The translations under genes were made by a program, and so were the position numbers. A stretch of DNA of 64,000 nt from Promerops cafer (Eukaryota; Chordata; Aves; Passeriformes; Nectariniidae): NCBI GenBank assembly GCA_013398275.1, contig VZSE01006140.1, positions 186,001 to 250,000 of the forward strand, given 5' to 3'. Shown here one piece after another: positions 1 through 13,539 of this stretch; position 1 is the stretch's first letter; the number at the start of each line of letters is the position of its first letter. The notes beneath the pieces were generated by a model. The model saw only the letters and a program-made list of their open reading frames with translations. It was not told the DNA's origin and did not search any database.

Positions 1-3000
1 CTGGATGCTCTGCAGAGGCTGCAGGTCTGTGCCACTGCTGCTCCTGCTGCTGGCCCCACGCTGCCCCAGGTCCTGCTCATCCTACCTGCTCCAGCCCTGC
101 TGATCTGTCACCTCCTCTCACACAGCATCCAGCTGCAGAGCTGGGAGGGACCCCAGGAGAGCAGCTATTCCCTTTGCAGGACTGAGCACACTCAGATCAT
201 CTCTGAGGGATGTTTGGCTAACCTTCTTTTGAAAATCCCCCAGGAATGCCATCCCAAGACTTCCCTATTTTGTCTCTTCTAGGGTTTAACTACTCTTCTA
301 GATAGAAACATTTTTTTCCCAAGTTTCTAATCCTGTTCTCCCTTGTGGTAAATTAAGCCAAGCCGCAATGAAAATGGAGAATAATTGATCAGCCTCCTTA
401 AAAGAGGAGCAGCTTTCCCATACTGGAATACCAACAGCAGATTCCTTTTTAGTTATGGCTTTGCTAGATTAAACAGCTCCATTTCTTTGGCCTTTCCCCA
501 TTGATAAGGTCTTGAGAGTCTTTTTGGGGTTTTTTTATATTTTCTTGCCCTTGCCTGATTTAACTACAAGAAATAATCTTGTGTGACATTCAGAACTGGC
601 CAGTGCAGAGCAGCTGATGGTCACCCTGGCTGAGCCACGGGCAGGATAACCAACAGGGCCAAACGAACAGAGCCAGCCTGTGAACAAAGCTGGATCCTAG
701 AGATTAATGATTTCTTCATTTCTCTCATTCTAATTCTCTCACTTACCCCTGGATAACCAGGAGCAGGAGCAGCATTCCTGTCCTCACAAGCCAGAGCTCC
801 TCTCAGCTTCTGTAGCAGATAAATCTCCATTTTTGTGCACAGATCTGTTTTGTCTTCCTGCCACACAGTACTTACACCAGGCTGGTGGAACAATCCATTT
901 CCCTCCTCAGCCTCACAACTGCTTTCCTTAATCTCATCTTTCCTTTGACTCCATGGACATGCTGGGAAAAGGACAGAACTGTGCTGGACAAAGTGTGTGA
1001 GGAGCAACAGGTTCCTGTCTGAGCACTGCTGCTGCACCTGGCACAGAGCACACAAGCAGCATCCCTTCATGGCCTCTGTGCTCTCTCCATTTCCATCCCC
1101 TTGTCCACGTGCATAAAAAGCTCCTTAAAACAAGGGCTTGGCCTTGTTTGCTGTAGGCCAGATGAGGACCTGCATTTTCTTGAGCTCAATTACAGTGCAA
1201 AGCTTTTGAAGAGGGCCATGCTTTGCTAAGGAGCTGAGTAGTGTCTCTTGTTGTTTAAAAGCTGTGATAAAATATCCATGGATCAAATAATTATTGTGCT
1301 TCTCATATTGTGGGTGTTACAGTTTGGTCAGTTGGGAAATAATATCCATTCACTGAGTGTTGGCAAGAAGGAGGGAGAATGATAATAGGAAATGCTGAGC
1401 CCATTAAAAATGAAATTATCCAGTTATGGTTGTTAATCTGTGGACTGAACTTTCTGGAACCAGCTGTGGACAAAGTCCTCCATGTCCAGGCACGTGCTGC
1501 TCATGAGAAGTTTGTGTGGGGAATCAAGTGTCTCTGATAAATTCAGGGTACCAGTGTGGAGTTCGTGGCCAAAAAGTGAGGAATGGTCCTTCTTTTGAAG
1601 GAAAGCATTGGGAGAAAAGATGATCCATTTCTTCTGGAGTCCTTATTGAATTTCCTTCTCCAACTGACCGTAGGAGTGGCAGACAGGAGCTTTGTGCTGT
1701 TGCCTTTTCCCAGCTCAAGGCCAAACCACAGCATTGCCTCCTCTGCAGCTGAGCTGCTGCTTCCCCCTCCTGCATTTCACCAGCAAGAACCTGGGGGGCC
1801 GTTGGATCTCCAGAGGCACTTGTAGGGTTCCATTGTCTCCTCACAGCTCCTTCAGGAGCTCCTGGGCAGCACCTTTATCTTGACCCCCAGCACTCAGCAG
1901 CTCAGGAGCCTCACTGGAGACAGGGACAGCTCCTGCTGCATCCCAGGAGGGGAAATGTGTGACCAGCTCAGTCAGACATGTCCAAACCCACGGATTGTCC
2001 TCTGGAAGCACAAAGCTGGTCAAGCATTCACTTGGCAGTAGCTATTAAAAATAGCTCATAATGTTTTCTGAGTCAAAATTGGGGAGATAAGAGGGGGAAA
2101 ATATGTGTTTAGTGTGTGTAAGGAGAGGCAGTGCACAGAGCCTGGGATTTTCAGAGCTTGTGATTGTTGATTCTTGAATACCTTTATGAGCCTTTATGAA
2201 CCTTTATCTCTCCACAATCACGAAAATGGCCTGGAAAGGGCCACTGGATCCATCCTCACAGGAGCATGGTCTCTTGGGGTTGGTTCTGGAAGTTCTCAGC
2301 AGCAGTGGGAAGGGAAGCTGCTGTGCAGCTGATTGAAGGAGCACATCCTTGTTCCTGTGAGATGTGACACCAGGTTTCTCTGAGAACGTGGTGCAGATAA
2401 ATGTCCTCTCCAGGAACAAGCCCCAGCCTCCATTAAACACCTTGTGTGGTATTGACCTGATTGATCAGGCTCCGTGTGGCTCTTGCAGCCTTTCCACAGC
2501 ACCGAGGGAAAGAAACAATTTCCTAAGTTAGAACGAGACTGAAAGGGTTTCCTGTTGCCTATTCAGCCTGAAATAACCTTTTTCTTACGCTTTGGACCAT
2601 CACTATTTCAGGCCTACACCAGAGGAAGGGTTTTGTACAAGATATTTGTGAATGGAATTCCACCCCCTGCCCAGAGCATTCCAGAGGAAGGAGTCAGGAT
2701 TTACAGCCTGTGAGCTTCTGGCCAGTCTTGTGATAGTTGATACTGTCTGGCAGATTCATGAGCAAGTTTGCTAAATCATTATGATGTAGAGTTTATTTTC
2801 CAAGATTAATTTGTTTAAAATAATACCTACTGCTTATCTTGAAAAAGCCACACTGCTAAATATTATTTCAATAAATAAATGCTGTATATTGCCTTCGTTT
2901 TTCCTCTCAAATGAATCCTTTGACATAGCATTTATCTTTAGGGCACTCTGAAAAATCCAAAGGTACTTAGGTTAAATTGATTTAATATACCTAAATATTG

Positions 3001-3874
3001 CTTTTGAGAGTGGTTAGAGGAAGGAAATCTTGATTGTGTGTTGCTGAATTTGGTTTTAAATAAATTGAATCACCTTGTGAGGCCATGACTAGAGAATTAA
3101 CATTCTGTTTTCTGATGATCATCTTCTGTTATCTGAGATAACAGGCACAGAGATGTGGGGCCAATGGGGAATTTACTTTTCCCTTCCCAACGCAGAGAAA
3201 TGAGCTGTTGCTGAAAAACAGGGAATAACCAACTAAGAAAGGAGATGAGTGTGAACAGCTTGGGTGGAAAAGGTTATTATTACAAGGAGTGAAAAAGAAA
3301 AAAAAAACAAGCTGGATCAAGAGGTTAAATCCAGGGTGGCATGAGACCAGAGGTAGGTTAGGAGTGCTTTGAGCTGAGAATCAGGGTGGTTTCTCACCAG
3401 TGAGCTGTGTGTGAGTGGGGAGTGGGTCCCAAGGAGAAGGGGCAGAGACCAGTCCCCCCTGGGTGTGGGAGTGGGGGTGGAAAACAGATGTGGAGTGGGC
3501 ATCCCGTGCTGCCAGAGCAGTGATGGCTGCAGACCAGTGCATGTGCACAGCCTGGTGGGCCCTGCTGGGCCTGGGCCTCACACTGCTCACCCTGGGCAGC
3601 AGAACCTCCCACGTGCAAATGCTGGAACGTGTCACCCGCTCAGAGGCATTTCTTTGTGCCTACAGACTGAGTTCTGCAGCTCGAGGATGTGTGTTTTGCT
3701 CCTCTCTGCCCTGTTTGCCCCTCTTTGCCCTGTTCACAGCAGGTGAGGCTGGAAGGATCTGACCAGGTTTCACCATCACTTCTTTCCCTTCCTCAGCTCT
3801 CCCAGGAATTCCCTGCTGAGCTCAGGCTCTCCATGAGATCTCACCATGATGCCTGTCTCCTTTTCCCTCTGCAG
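1..3874 (+). other. ARHGEF9: ARHGEF9 intron (3' part)
   Basis: This stretch lies upstream of the first recognisable exon and is taken as intron because that exon starts mid-domain behind a clean acceptor. The short open frames in it overlap on both strands and resemble no family I know. A run of AT-rich sequence at about 2740-3000 stands out from the GC-richer surroundings but has no recognisable identity. No repeat family was confidently recognised. Confidence 0.75.
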
Positions 3875-4118
3875 GACCTGATCCGAAGGGACATCCTGTA
3901 TTACAAGGGGCGCATAGACATGGATAAATATGAAGTGGTGGATATAGAAGATGGGAGAGATGATGACTTCAATGTCAGCATGAAGAATGCCTTCAAACTG
4001 CATAACAAGGAGACTGAGGAAATGCACTTATTCTTTGCCAAGAAACTGGAGGAGAAGTTACGATGGCTTAGAGCTTTCAGAGAAGAAAGGAAGATGGTAA
4101 AAGAAGATGAAAAGATAG
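3875..4118 (+). CDS. ARHGEF9: ARHGEF9 (collybistin) exon encoding the C-terminal half of the PH domain
   Basis: This exon encodes 81 codons plus one base, beginning DLIRRDILYYKGRIDMDKYE and ending EDEKI. It matches the PH domain of collybistin, a Dbl-family exchange factor that activates Cdc42, binds phosphoinositides through PH and brings gephyrin to inhibitory postsynaptic membranes. The segment covers the later PH beta strands and the C-terminal helix, where the Trp characteristic of PH domains is seen in KLRWLRAF. The acceptor is ttttccctctgcag, ending at 3874, and the donor is GTGAGG from 4119. The exon is 244 bases and ends in phase 1, which fits the next exon. Paralogues ARHGEF4 and SPATA13 share this fold, but the near-identity to collybistin here and in the last exon decides the call. 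The SH3 and DH exons are outside the window. An apparent start codon upstream of the acceptor is intronic. Confidence 0.97.
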
Positions 4119-4757
4119 GTGAGGAATGTGGAAATGAATCTGAAAGGAGGTTGTTGGTAGTGTTTAATTTAGCCCCAATGGGTGGAGGAGCCCACATTTT
4201 CTTTGTGGTACAGTTCAACCTTGTTGAAATGTCCTTGGTTGCTCTCCTAGTCATAAATAGGTCTCTTTCCAGCTCAGTTACTGTTCTTTTTGGCCCTAAA
4301 TAAACAAATTCTGCCCATAGCTCAAGCCTGGAGCTCCATGGGTGTGTGGGAGAGGGAAATCTTTGGCCATCCACCTTCAGGGTCTCCTGGCTGCATCCTC
4401 CTGCTCTGGTTAAGGATGTTTCATGCAGAGGGAAGTCAGCAAAGTCAGTGACAGCCCTTCCCTTGCACCAGCCCCTAAACTGACTGTGACCAGTGCCCGT
4501 CCAGGCTCAGTTTGCTACTCAGCTCTAAAGCACAGGGCATGTTTATGACACTGTATAAACAAAACCAGCTCTAATCTTACTTTTCATCCAGCCCCTGCAC
4601 AAGTGAGATTAGAAGGAGGCCAAGGAAGAGTCGCTTTTCAGTAGAACACCCAGAGCGTTCTGTGCTTGCAGACAGTGCAGAGCATCCCCCTCCCCAAAAG
4701 GAAACGAGCCTTTGTGAGCAACCTTCTGAATTGTGTTTGCCGTGTTCCCTTTTCCAG
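4119..4757 (+). other. ARHGEF9: Short ARHGEF9 intron
   Basis: This 639-base intron is bounded by GTGAGG at its 5' end and ttcccttttccag at its 3' end. Reading through the donor gives a stop-free frame for a while, but the sequence loses all family resemblance right after the junction. I see no repeat or RNA gene in it. Confidence 0.9.
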
Positions 4758-4826
4758 GCTTTGAAATTTCTGAGAATCAAAAGCGGCAAGCGGCAATGAC
4801 AGTAAAGAAAGTCAGTAAGCAAAAAG
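4758..4826 (+). CDS. ARHGEF9: ARHGEF9 exon encoding the post-PH linker
   Basis: This small 69-base exon takes one base from the previous exon to complete a Gly codon and leaves one base for the next, so both flanking junctions are phase 1. It encodes GFEISENQKRQAAMTVKKV, then SKQKG across the junction. It matches the linker after the PH domain of collybistin, with Lys/Ser differences from the mammalian protein as I recall it (KVPKQKG). The acceptor is ttcccttttccag and the donor is GTAACC. The exon is too short to be found as an open frame and was recognised from the protein and the splice phase. The segment is basic and has no known catalytic role. Confidence 0.95.
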
Positions 4827-6119
4827 GTAACCGGCAACACGCTCTGTGCCTGGTGATGTGAGGGTGGAGCGGGCTGGGCTGAATCCTGCTGGGTTAGGAT
4901 CCAGCGTCCCCTCAACTTCCCCCTCCCTTCTCTTTTTATATCAAATACCGTTTGTGCTTTGTATCCTTCCTCAATGTATCTGTGGGCCAAATTAATCTCT
5001 GGTCGGAGGTGGTTGAAAGCCAGTGGAACTGCACCAGAGATGAATTTGATCTCGTGTCTCCAGTCTGATGTCCAGAAGCTGTCCCTGGGGGCAGAAATCT
5101 ATCTCAGTTGTTTATCTCAGGCTGAAATGGGAGTGAGTGCGGAGGTGTGTAGAGGTTCTGCTAATTCCCAAAGTCTCCCATTAGCAAAAAAAAAAAAGCA
5201 AACAAAAAACAAACCAACAGAAACATTGCTAAAATGCTGGAACTGGGGAGGGAGTACCCCTTTCCTGCTGCTGGAAAGGAAAGGGACACTCTTGTTTCCT
5301 GGGGCTGCCTGTAACTTTTTAAAGACAGCACAGTAGCATCAACTCTAGGAAATAAAGTATTTTAGTAAAGACGTTGCATCTCTGGAATGTCAGATTCATT
5401 TCCCCAGCCAGGCAGGCTGCAGCCAGCTGAGCAGTGCCCTGCCTGGTGTTAGGCAGAGTCTCAACTGGCCAAAGCCAGCGTTGATTCTCTCTCGCAATAA
5501 CTCTTGCAGCTACAGGTTTTGAAATCCTCAACACAGAGGGAAGGTCAGAGAGCTCATTCCTCAAGTTCTCCAAAGCTTCACACAGTCATGGATGTATTGA
5601 TTTGTTACCAAAGTACCATAGCACAAGTAGGCCTACAAGTGGGTTTTGAGAGAGCTCCTCAAGGCTTGGCTCAGGTCAGGTGCAGGCAGGTTGGTCCCCA
5701 CTCTGTGCAGCTGGTTTGGGGGGTTTTTGCAGAAGTTGAAGGAGCTCTTTGCTTTCTGCCTCACCTGTGTGTTGTCTACTGGCTTTGCTGGTCCAGGAGT
5801 GATTTGCCAGGCCAGCTGTGAACTCCTTGGTTTGCTGTGTCTCTCCATTGTCATCAGTCTTCTCCTCTCTACTGACTTCTTCTGTTGTCTCCTGAGATGT
5901 TCTCTAAAAACTCTCCTGGCCAGATGTTCTAAGCTCAGAGTGTGCACACCCAGAGCAGGCCCAGGTGCCTCACACTGTCCCCGTGCCCCTGTCACAGCCC
6001 CTCAGCACCTGCATGTCTGTCCCTCAGCACAGGAGCATCCACAGGGCTCGTGGAACTGCACAGTGAGAGAGCCTGACTTGCATGACTGCCGTGACCAAAC
6101 GAGGTTCAGTTATTGCTAG

Positions 6120-6179
6120 CTGTTCAGTTCGTTATATTATTAATTAATAGAGGTATTAATTAATAATTGTACTGTTCAG
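6120..6179. repeat. Perfect AT-rich inverted repeat flanked by an 8-base direct repeat
   Basis: The 13-base arms 6136-6148 and 6155-6167 are exact reverse complements around a 6-base loop (agaggt). Each arm contains TAATTA cores. The octamer ctgttcag occurs on both sides, at 6120-6127 and 6172-6179, as a target-site duplication would. The enclosed segment is only 44 bases. It could be a remnant foldback element, a hairpin, or chance in AT-rich intron sequence. Confidence 0.6.
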
Positions 6180-9100
6180 CCAGTAAGTGACACAGTTCAG
6201 AGGTGCCTGAGCATGCCTGCCAGTATTCCCACGTACATCACTGGACTTGCATCCTGACAAATACAATCTGCCTGACAGGACTTGTGTCTTACACAGCAAT
6301 TGCTCTCTGTCTGCTCTCTTTGTCTTTCTCTCTCTTTCTCTCTGAGATGAAGAAGGAGGGGTTGTTATCTTGGGCTTCTCGGAGTATGAAATTCATTAGC
6401 TCCTAAGACAGCAGTCAGCATTTCTTCAGTGAAGAACGAGCACAGGCTGTGGCACTGGCAGTTCTTTTTATGGGATTAAGTCCTCGAGCCAGACAGAAGT
6501 TCAGTCACACCCCAGCACTGAGTTAAGCACAGCCTGATTGGTTTTAGGACGTGAAATCTGAAAAACAACAAATAGGGTCATTAAAATGGTAGCTCTGTAT
6601 GCTTTGCCCTACACTGTGGTGATCACAGCCCAGTCTCAGGCTGATTAAATGAAATATTGACGCTGAGAACTCTTGGTTTTATTACTCTGTGGTTTGTCTT
6701 GTGCCCAAGACCCAGCGAGAGGCACAAGGCTGCCAGAGCAGGGAGCTGCTGGCACTGCTCAGAAGAGGGAGGTAGAAGGAAACTCCTGAGTGCTGGTTTT
6801 TGGTGACTGATTTTTTTAAACCTTGCCCTATGCATTTTACAGATATTGACAACACTTTATTTTGCCAAGACCTTGGCAGCACTGCAGATGTGCCTGTGCC
6901 AGGGGCTGCTGCTGCTGCCCTCCCACAGCACCCCAGGAGCGTTGGGAAAGGGCTTGGGGCTGCTTTTGGAGCATCAGTTATCCCTGAAAAGCAGGGGAGA
7001 GCTTCAGAAGGAGGACTAGGTCACTGTATTCAGTAGAAATATTTATTTATTGAAATGCAGGATGGTCTCAGTGGCTGCAGCAGGCCCCAGCAGCTCGAGG
7101 TGCCACCAGCCTGGCTCCTGTGTCACAGGATGCCTATTACAGACTTGTTCCTAGATGATCTCACTTGTTCCCTGCACCTCTTAAATGGGAAACCATGGTA
7201 ATTCCCCTGTCACAGAACACTTAAGGAAGAGAGAAAAGCCGTGAAGGAGGTGAAATGGAAAATGCAATCAACTTTGTTAGAGGTGAAGCAGAAAAACATT
7301 TTTCAAATAGTATAAACTGCTGCTTATTTCATGCACTGTTGTACCACACCTCCCAGAAGTATTGCTCTGGAGATGGCTGGCATGTGTTTGAGAAGGAGGC
7401 ATTTAAACCTCTGCTGGCTGCAGCAGGAGAGGGGGAGAGCAGCTGAGAGCAGCAGAAGAAACCTTAAAACTCTGCTTTTCAAACTAACAGCACCTTTATG
7501 CAGGTGATGCAGTGAGAACACTCTCGGAGTGTTTGGAGAAGTGTTTGATGCCCAGCTGTGTGGGGCAGCAGCCCCCTCGTGGCTCTCAGGCCTGCCCAGC
7601 AGTGTGAGCAGGGCCAGGCTCCCTGCCAGACCCACGTAGTGATGGGCAATATCCCAGGATTTGCACTCCTTACTGGATTGGGAACGTAACCCTGTTAGAC
7701 CAGGTGCCTTAAGACAGCCTTACACCAATTTCTGGCCTTCTTTAAGTCCATCAGACATGCCGTGAATGGGTGGTGCTGGCTCTGCACCTCACTGGCAGGG
7801 AAAAGGGCTGCTTGCTGCTGTTTGCCTTTTGCATTGATTGATCAAGGGTTTTCCTCTTGGCTGCTGCCTGTCAGCTTCCTCGGGTGGCAGTGTGGGAGCT
7901 GGGAACAGAATTCAGTCTGGTGTCTCCTAGAAATAGTGAAGTAATGGGAGAAATGTCTTTGTTTTATGTCACAAAAGCAACCAAAGCCCCTCCCTGCAGC
8001 CCTTTGCAGCCTGCAGCCAGGCAGGGGGGTCCCACTGAGGGACAGGGCAGCACGAGGGTGGCACTGGCCTCTTCTGCCAGCACCGTGCTTGTCACTGACT
8101 GAAGGAGTGGAAACGGCCTAGGAAATGGATCCCTTGTGGATCTCCAGTCCAGTATTAATGTCGACAAAGGTTAATCCAGGGTAATTATTCCAGTTCTAAG
8201 CATTTGAAAATGGAAGCTCGTGGAGTGCCTCTCTCCATGAGGGGTCTCTGTTCCCTGGCCACTTGTGATCCCCCTGCCAAGGGTGGGTGTTTGCAGCCTG
8301 CAGGAACACTCAGTTCCCTCTCTGATCCTCAGTTCTGTCCACATCTGGCCTCTTTCAAGACAGCCTGTCCACAGAAGGGATATTTGTTCATATTCCTAGC
8401 AGCTGCCGGCCAGTGGTGTCAGGGAATTAGAGGTCCTTCCAGGAAGGAGACTTCATTCTTAAAGCACCGTTGCCCACTTTTGGAAAAGGAAATGTCTGTT
8501 GAGATTTAAAGAAGTGACCTTAGTGTGAGCTGGGGCTGTTTCCCACCTCAGGAGAGCTCTTGAGCCCCACACTGCGTCCAGCCCCTCTCCCTGCCCTGTG
8601 CACCCTCCCCCCCAGGCCTTCAGCCCTGACGAGTCTTTGGGATGAAGTAAGCAGAGATTGTCAGCATCACCTGAGAGAGATGCTGTCACTAGACCTGCCC
8701 GTGAACACTCAGCCACGCAAACCCAGCAGGGGTTAAATCATCACCCAGCGTGAACTGCCTTGGCCTGTCACCAAACACCCTCTGAATCACTGGATTTTCC
8801 TGTTAATTTATTCCTTTCTGATCACTTGAGCTCACAGCCAACTATGTCACAAAAACCCTGACCCAGACACGCAGCAGCTTCTCTGACTTCCCACCCTTCT
8901 GCACCTGAGGCAGAGCTGGGCAGGACGGGGCTGACCAGGGTCCCTCCCGTGGTTCTCTTGGCTGTTTAATCCCATTTTATTGCATTTTCATTGCCTGTGA
9001 GATTGACGTGGCCCTGCCGTGTTTCCCCATCGATTCACACGTGTAGGCACAGCCTCGGGGGATTGCAGGAGCCTGAGCAGCCCAGCCCAACTGCTCGGAA

Positions 9101-12100
9101 ACAGAGAGGGGCATTTGCATTTTCGGATAATCAGGGTCACTTCCCTTTCTTCGAAGCACAGGAGGTGAAGGAAAGGAGCTGATCGTGTTGTCGGTGGTAT
9201 TTCCCCACAGATTCAGGGCAACCTCACAGCTCACCCCATTTCTTGTAAAATCCAGACCCTACCAGCTCTCCGTGCTGTGGGTCCACGAGCACCATCCCCC
9301 TGCTGGCATCTGGAATCCAGCTGGAGTCCTCAGCGTCCTCCAGGAGCCAGTCAGATCTACAAGCTAAGGCAAAGCAGCAAAAAATCCTTGTCTGGGGGGG
9401 CCTCTGAGGATGGTACTGGTGACGCTGAGCAAGTCCCCCAGGGCAGGTTTTTGGTGAGATGTTAATGGCCCTCGCGGGAAGAGCCAAGGTGCTGACATCA
9501 ATGACATGTTGAAATCCCCACTGAACTAAGTGTGTGAGCCCAGACACTCCTGCACCTCGAGTTTGGTGAGGGGTTTAGGAAGGAGTTGCTCCCCAGAAGC
9601 TGCAGCAGCATTCCAGGGCTGAACTGATCCCTTCCTGTGAGTGAAACCCGTGGAGTGAGCTGTGTGATCAGCCTGCAGGGTGCTGGAGGAGAGGGAGGCT
9701 GTACAAACACAGGATGGCAGAAATTAGTTTTCACCCAGCTCTGATGGATAAAGCCCCAGTATCATTTATTCCATCTTGCCTCGATTAGCTTTTCTTATCA
9801 CACGAGGAATCATTATCTTAATGTCTGCTATAACGACATCAGGCTGCAGTGGCAGGCTGGATAAATGGACTCCAGAAGGTCGGGTTAGCTCAGTAGGTGT
9901 AGGTAGATGTTGTGGTTGTCTGGGGAACATCAGGACATGAGATGACTGTTTCCTCCTGCATTTCTCAACCTGCAGCCAGCCCTCTCCATCCTGAACAGAG
10001 AAGGGAGGTTTGTGGTTAGGAAAGGGAGCTAAGGCATGTTCTCCTCACTGGAACCATCCCCGGGAATACCAGGGCCTGGAGTGAAACCCTGGCTGTGTAA
10101 AGAGGCACCACTGAAATTCCTCTGGAGCTGGGCAAATTCGGCAAAGTGAGAGTTGGGTGATTGAGCAGGGAGGTGTCAAGGGAGGAAATCCAGCTGCTCG
10201 GGACTGCCTGGGGAGGCAGAGGGTTCCAGTTCACAGCTCCCTCCTCACCTCGGGGACAGCCAGCTCCAGACACGTCCCTTGCCAGCCCTGCACGTGGCCC
10301 AGCAAGTGGTGGCACAGTGCTTTGAGATCCTCTGTTGAAATGTGCTGAAGAGGGCAAAGGGCTGGACTCATCCAGCCACTTCTGCTCTTTTCTTAAACTT
10401 AAACTCGTTTCTGTGACAGGAGTAATCAACCCTACTACAATTAGTGCTCTGGAGGTGCGTCCCTGGCTTCCCCGTGTGTGTGGGTTACAGCATTCAGGAG
10501 GAAACTGAATTTGTGGGGTTTTTGAGCATTTCCTGAAAGATGCAAGTTGGCTGAGCTGCTGTTGAGCTCTGAGGGAGCTGGGAGGTTCCTTAGGGCAGAA
10601 CTGCCAGCAGGGTGGCAATGTCACTGTCCCTTCCCCAGCTCTGGCTAATGAGCAGCGTGAGACCTGGACAGCAGGGTGGGGGCAAAGCCTGGGAAATAGC
10701 TGCTGATCAAAGGATAAATTAAAATCTCCTAGGTGGAGGATGGAGTAAACAGCTTGTAAGGCAAGTTTCCATGGTTATGTGGAGGAGATGTGCGTGTTCT
10801 CCGTGTCTGTGTCGTGTGAGCCCGGGGAGGGGCCTTGTCCTGCTGGATGATCCATCTGCACGAGTCCCTGTGGATTGCCTGTGGGTTACCAGCATGCTTC
10901 ACGTGCTGCTGAAATCGTGTTGTAACCTCAAAGAGAAGAGACACTTCGGAAAAAAAAAAAAAAAAACCAAAAAACACAAAAAAACCCAAACCCTAACACA
11001 GAAGGGAAAAACGAGACAGTTTAAAATCTTTTTAATTGTTTCCTTCTGAGCTGAGAAATCCGGAAGGCTCCAAGTGACGTTGCCTGGTGCTATAAAAAGA
11101 CATGATTTCAAGTGACAGCGCAGCATCTCTCACCAGTTTTGTCTAGCCAAATTATGAATCTGGGAATTTTCTTGTTCTCCTCGTGAGCAGCTCTCCCCAG
11201 CCCCGCCCTGTGAGCGATCCCTCCGTGCAGCTGCAGCCGCGCTGCAGAATGAGGCACAAACCAGCAGAAGGAGCTCCAGCTCTGCCCGTGGGGTGGAGTT
11301 GGCTCCTGTGCCTGGAAATCGTTACTTACCCATCGATTCCTCCCTTTGTGCTTTAAATTCCGCTCGCCGCGCTGCCCAAAATTGCCTTGGAAAAGAGCTT
11401 TGCTCATTTCTTTCTGGTGAATTGCAGCGGAGTTACGGCTTTGCATATTAAAAAAATACCCTCAACAGACGATTTTGCACGATGGCCCCGAGTTCTGATG
11501 AGGGAACAAACCACTTCAGAGCAGAACAGAAAAATACCTGCCTGCCAGACTTTTCCCAGAATTGCTCTTTCTTAGGATTCGAAGATGTGCAGATTAGGTG
11601 GATCTTCTCCTCCCAGTTTCTGTTTTCCAGAACATGGGTGTGTCAAAAAAAAAAAAAAATGAGAAGTCATTCTTGGGGCACCTCAAGCTATGGCTAAGTG
11701 CTGTCTGACAGTTCCACAAGGAAATGTGTTCTGGAATTACCAGAGCACAGTGGTTTTATTTGCATGTCCCACACACAGCAATGGTGCATGTCCTTGAGAT
11801 CCACAGCTTTGATCCTCCAGGCCATTGGATAAATAAGAGAAATATGAAACCTTCAGCTGCTTATGCAAGTAGAACCAGCCAGGAGTTTTTGGCGTTCATC
11901 CAGCCCAGATGTTGGTGCCAGTAGCCCAGATGTTGATGCCAGTAGCCCAGATCCACAGTGCCACACATACAACTGTGGGAAGAGCTGCTTTACTGAGGGA
12001 AGGGGCAGGCTGTGCATGGGGGTGTTTCAAGCAAGGACAGACATTTTTCTGGAGTTTTGGGAAAGAACTGAATGGGGTTTGGTCGTGATCTGGCCAGGGG

Positions 12101-13539
12101 AGTCTGCCCTTTTCCCTTTTGGAGAAGACAGACTATGGATTCCATTCCTTGCAGTAAATCCATCACTGTCAGTGGACATCAGCCAGACTGTCCTTCCTCT
12201 ACTTCTTCAGCTTTCCAAGTGCTCAGCATTTTGCTGATCCAGGAGATTTCCTAGCATTTTGTATCACCATTAAAATACATTAGTTCACGCTCCTCACGTT
12301 GGTTTAGAGGCAGTAAAGAGCCCAGCCACAGGATGCCAAAGCCATGGGGCCATGTCACTAAAGCAAGGTGGCTTTAAGGACTTCCAAAGCTAAAAACAAT
12401 TTCTGTGTTGCCCCCCAGTAGCAGCTTTAGATTCACAGCTCTTCTGTTGTAGAACATGAGTAATTTTAGTGGCACAAGGACTGTTTGCCTTTGAGGTAAT
12501 TCCCGGTCAGTCTGAGGGCCAAAGCAGATTTGTTTCCCAACTCCAGCCATCTAAGGGATCTGTAACAGATCCTAATGTTCCCACAGAAGCTAAAATCCCT
12601 CACCACTCTCTGCTGGGAAAATTGGCCAAGGGCTGGTGGCCTCCAGGAGCAGGCTGACACTCCTGGATGGGCTCAGGGCTGGAGTTTGTCCTCTGCAGTT
12701 GGTCTCACTGGCCACACATTGGCCAGCCTGGAGATGGGCAGCTCGGAGCAGACAGTGCCAGGAGAAGGGATGGGAGAGGTGGGTGGAGAGGAGCTCAGTG
12801 CCCTGCCCTTGTGGGTTTCAGTCACGCAGTGATTGAAATTCCAGCAGTTCCTTGGAGTTCTGTACCAACGAGGATGGTGCAGAAGTTGTGTCAGGTTTCC
12901 TGCAGCTGCCCCCGCCCACGTGTGACCCCAGCTCAGCTCTGGGGCTGCCCTCGGCCCTGCAGCTCGGGGACAGGAGCTTGGGAAGACAGAGTAGAGAAGT
13001 CATTGATGAGTAACTATTCCAGCATGCAGGTACAGATGCAGAACATCTTCCAAGTAAGTTTGAAATGCTAATTGTGATGAATTCATTAAAGGTTAATGAG
13101 TGTGAATCGCAGAGCGGTTTTTGCCCACTGTGAGGAACGATCTTGGTTATTCTCTACATGGACAGAGAGCTGCACAAAATGCAGTAAAGAAGGAAAAGTC
13201 AGTTACACATACTCAAGACATCTCCATTTGGTCTGAACCTTTTGAGGATTTTCACCCTCGATCGGTAAATTCCGTAGCAGGGAGAAGGGAATCCACTCTC
13301 TTCCCTAAAGACACGCCTTAGCTCCTACCCCAAAGAGGTCCTGCCTGCCCTAGCAGCACCTGGCCAAGCTGTGTGGTAGCTCTGTGGGTGCCCTCGTGAG
13401 GCTGTCCCTGTGTGTCAGTGCCCGTCGTGTGCCGCCGTCCGTGCCCGGCCAGCGCTGGTGTGTCTGTGTGTGGTAGGAGCCGCATTGCTGTGCACACCTT
13501 GCTCTGGTACCTGGGCGCTAATCACCGTATTTTGCCTTC

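Noticed and set aside
3689..4303. 204-residue frame running through the first exon with an ATG upstream
   Set aside because: The start and end of this frame are intronic. Family similarity begins exactly at the acceptor at 3875 and ends at the donor at 4118.
9883..9900. tRNA-like A box (ttagctcagtagg)
   Set aside because: It fits the A-box consensus, but no B box (GGTTCGA-like) or acceptor stem pairing follows within 100 bases.
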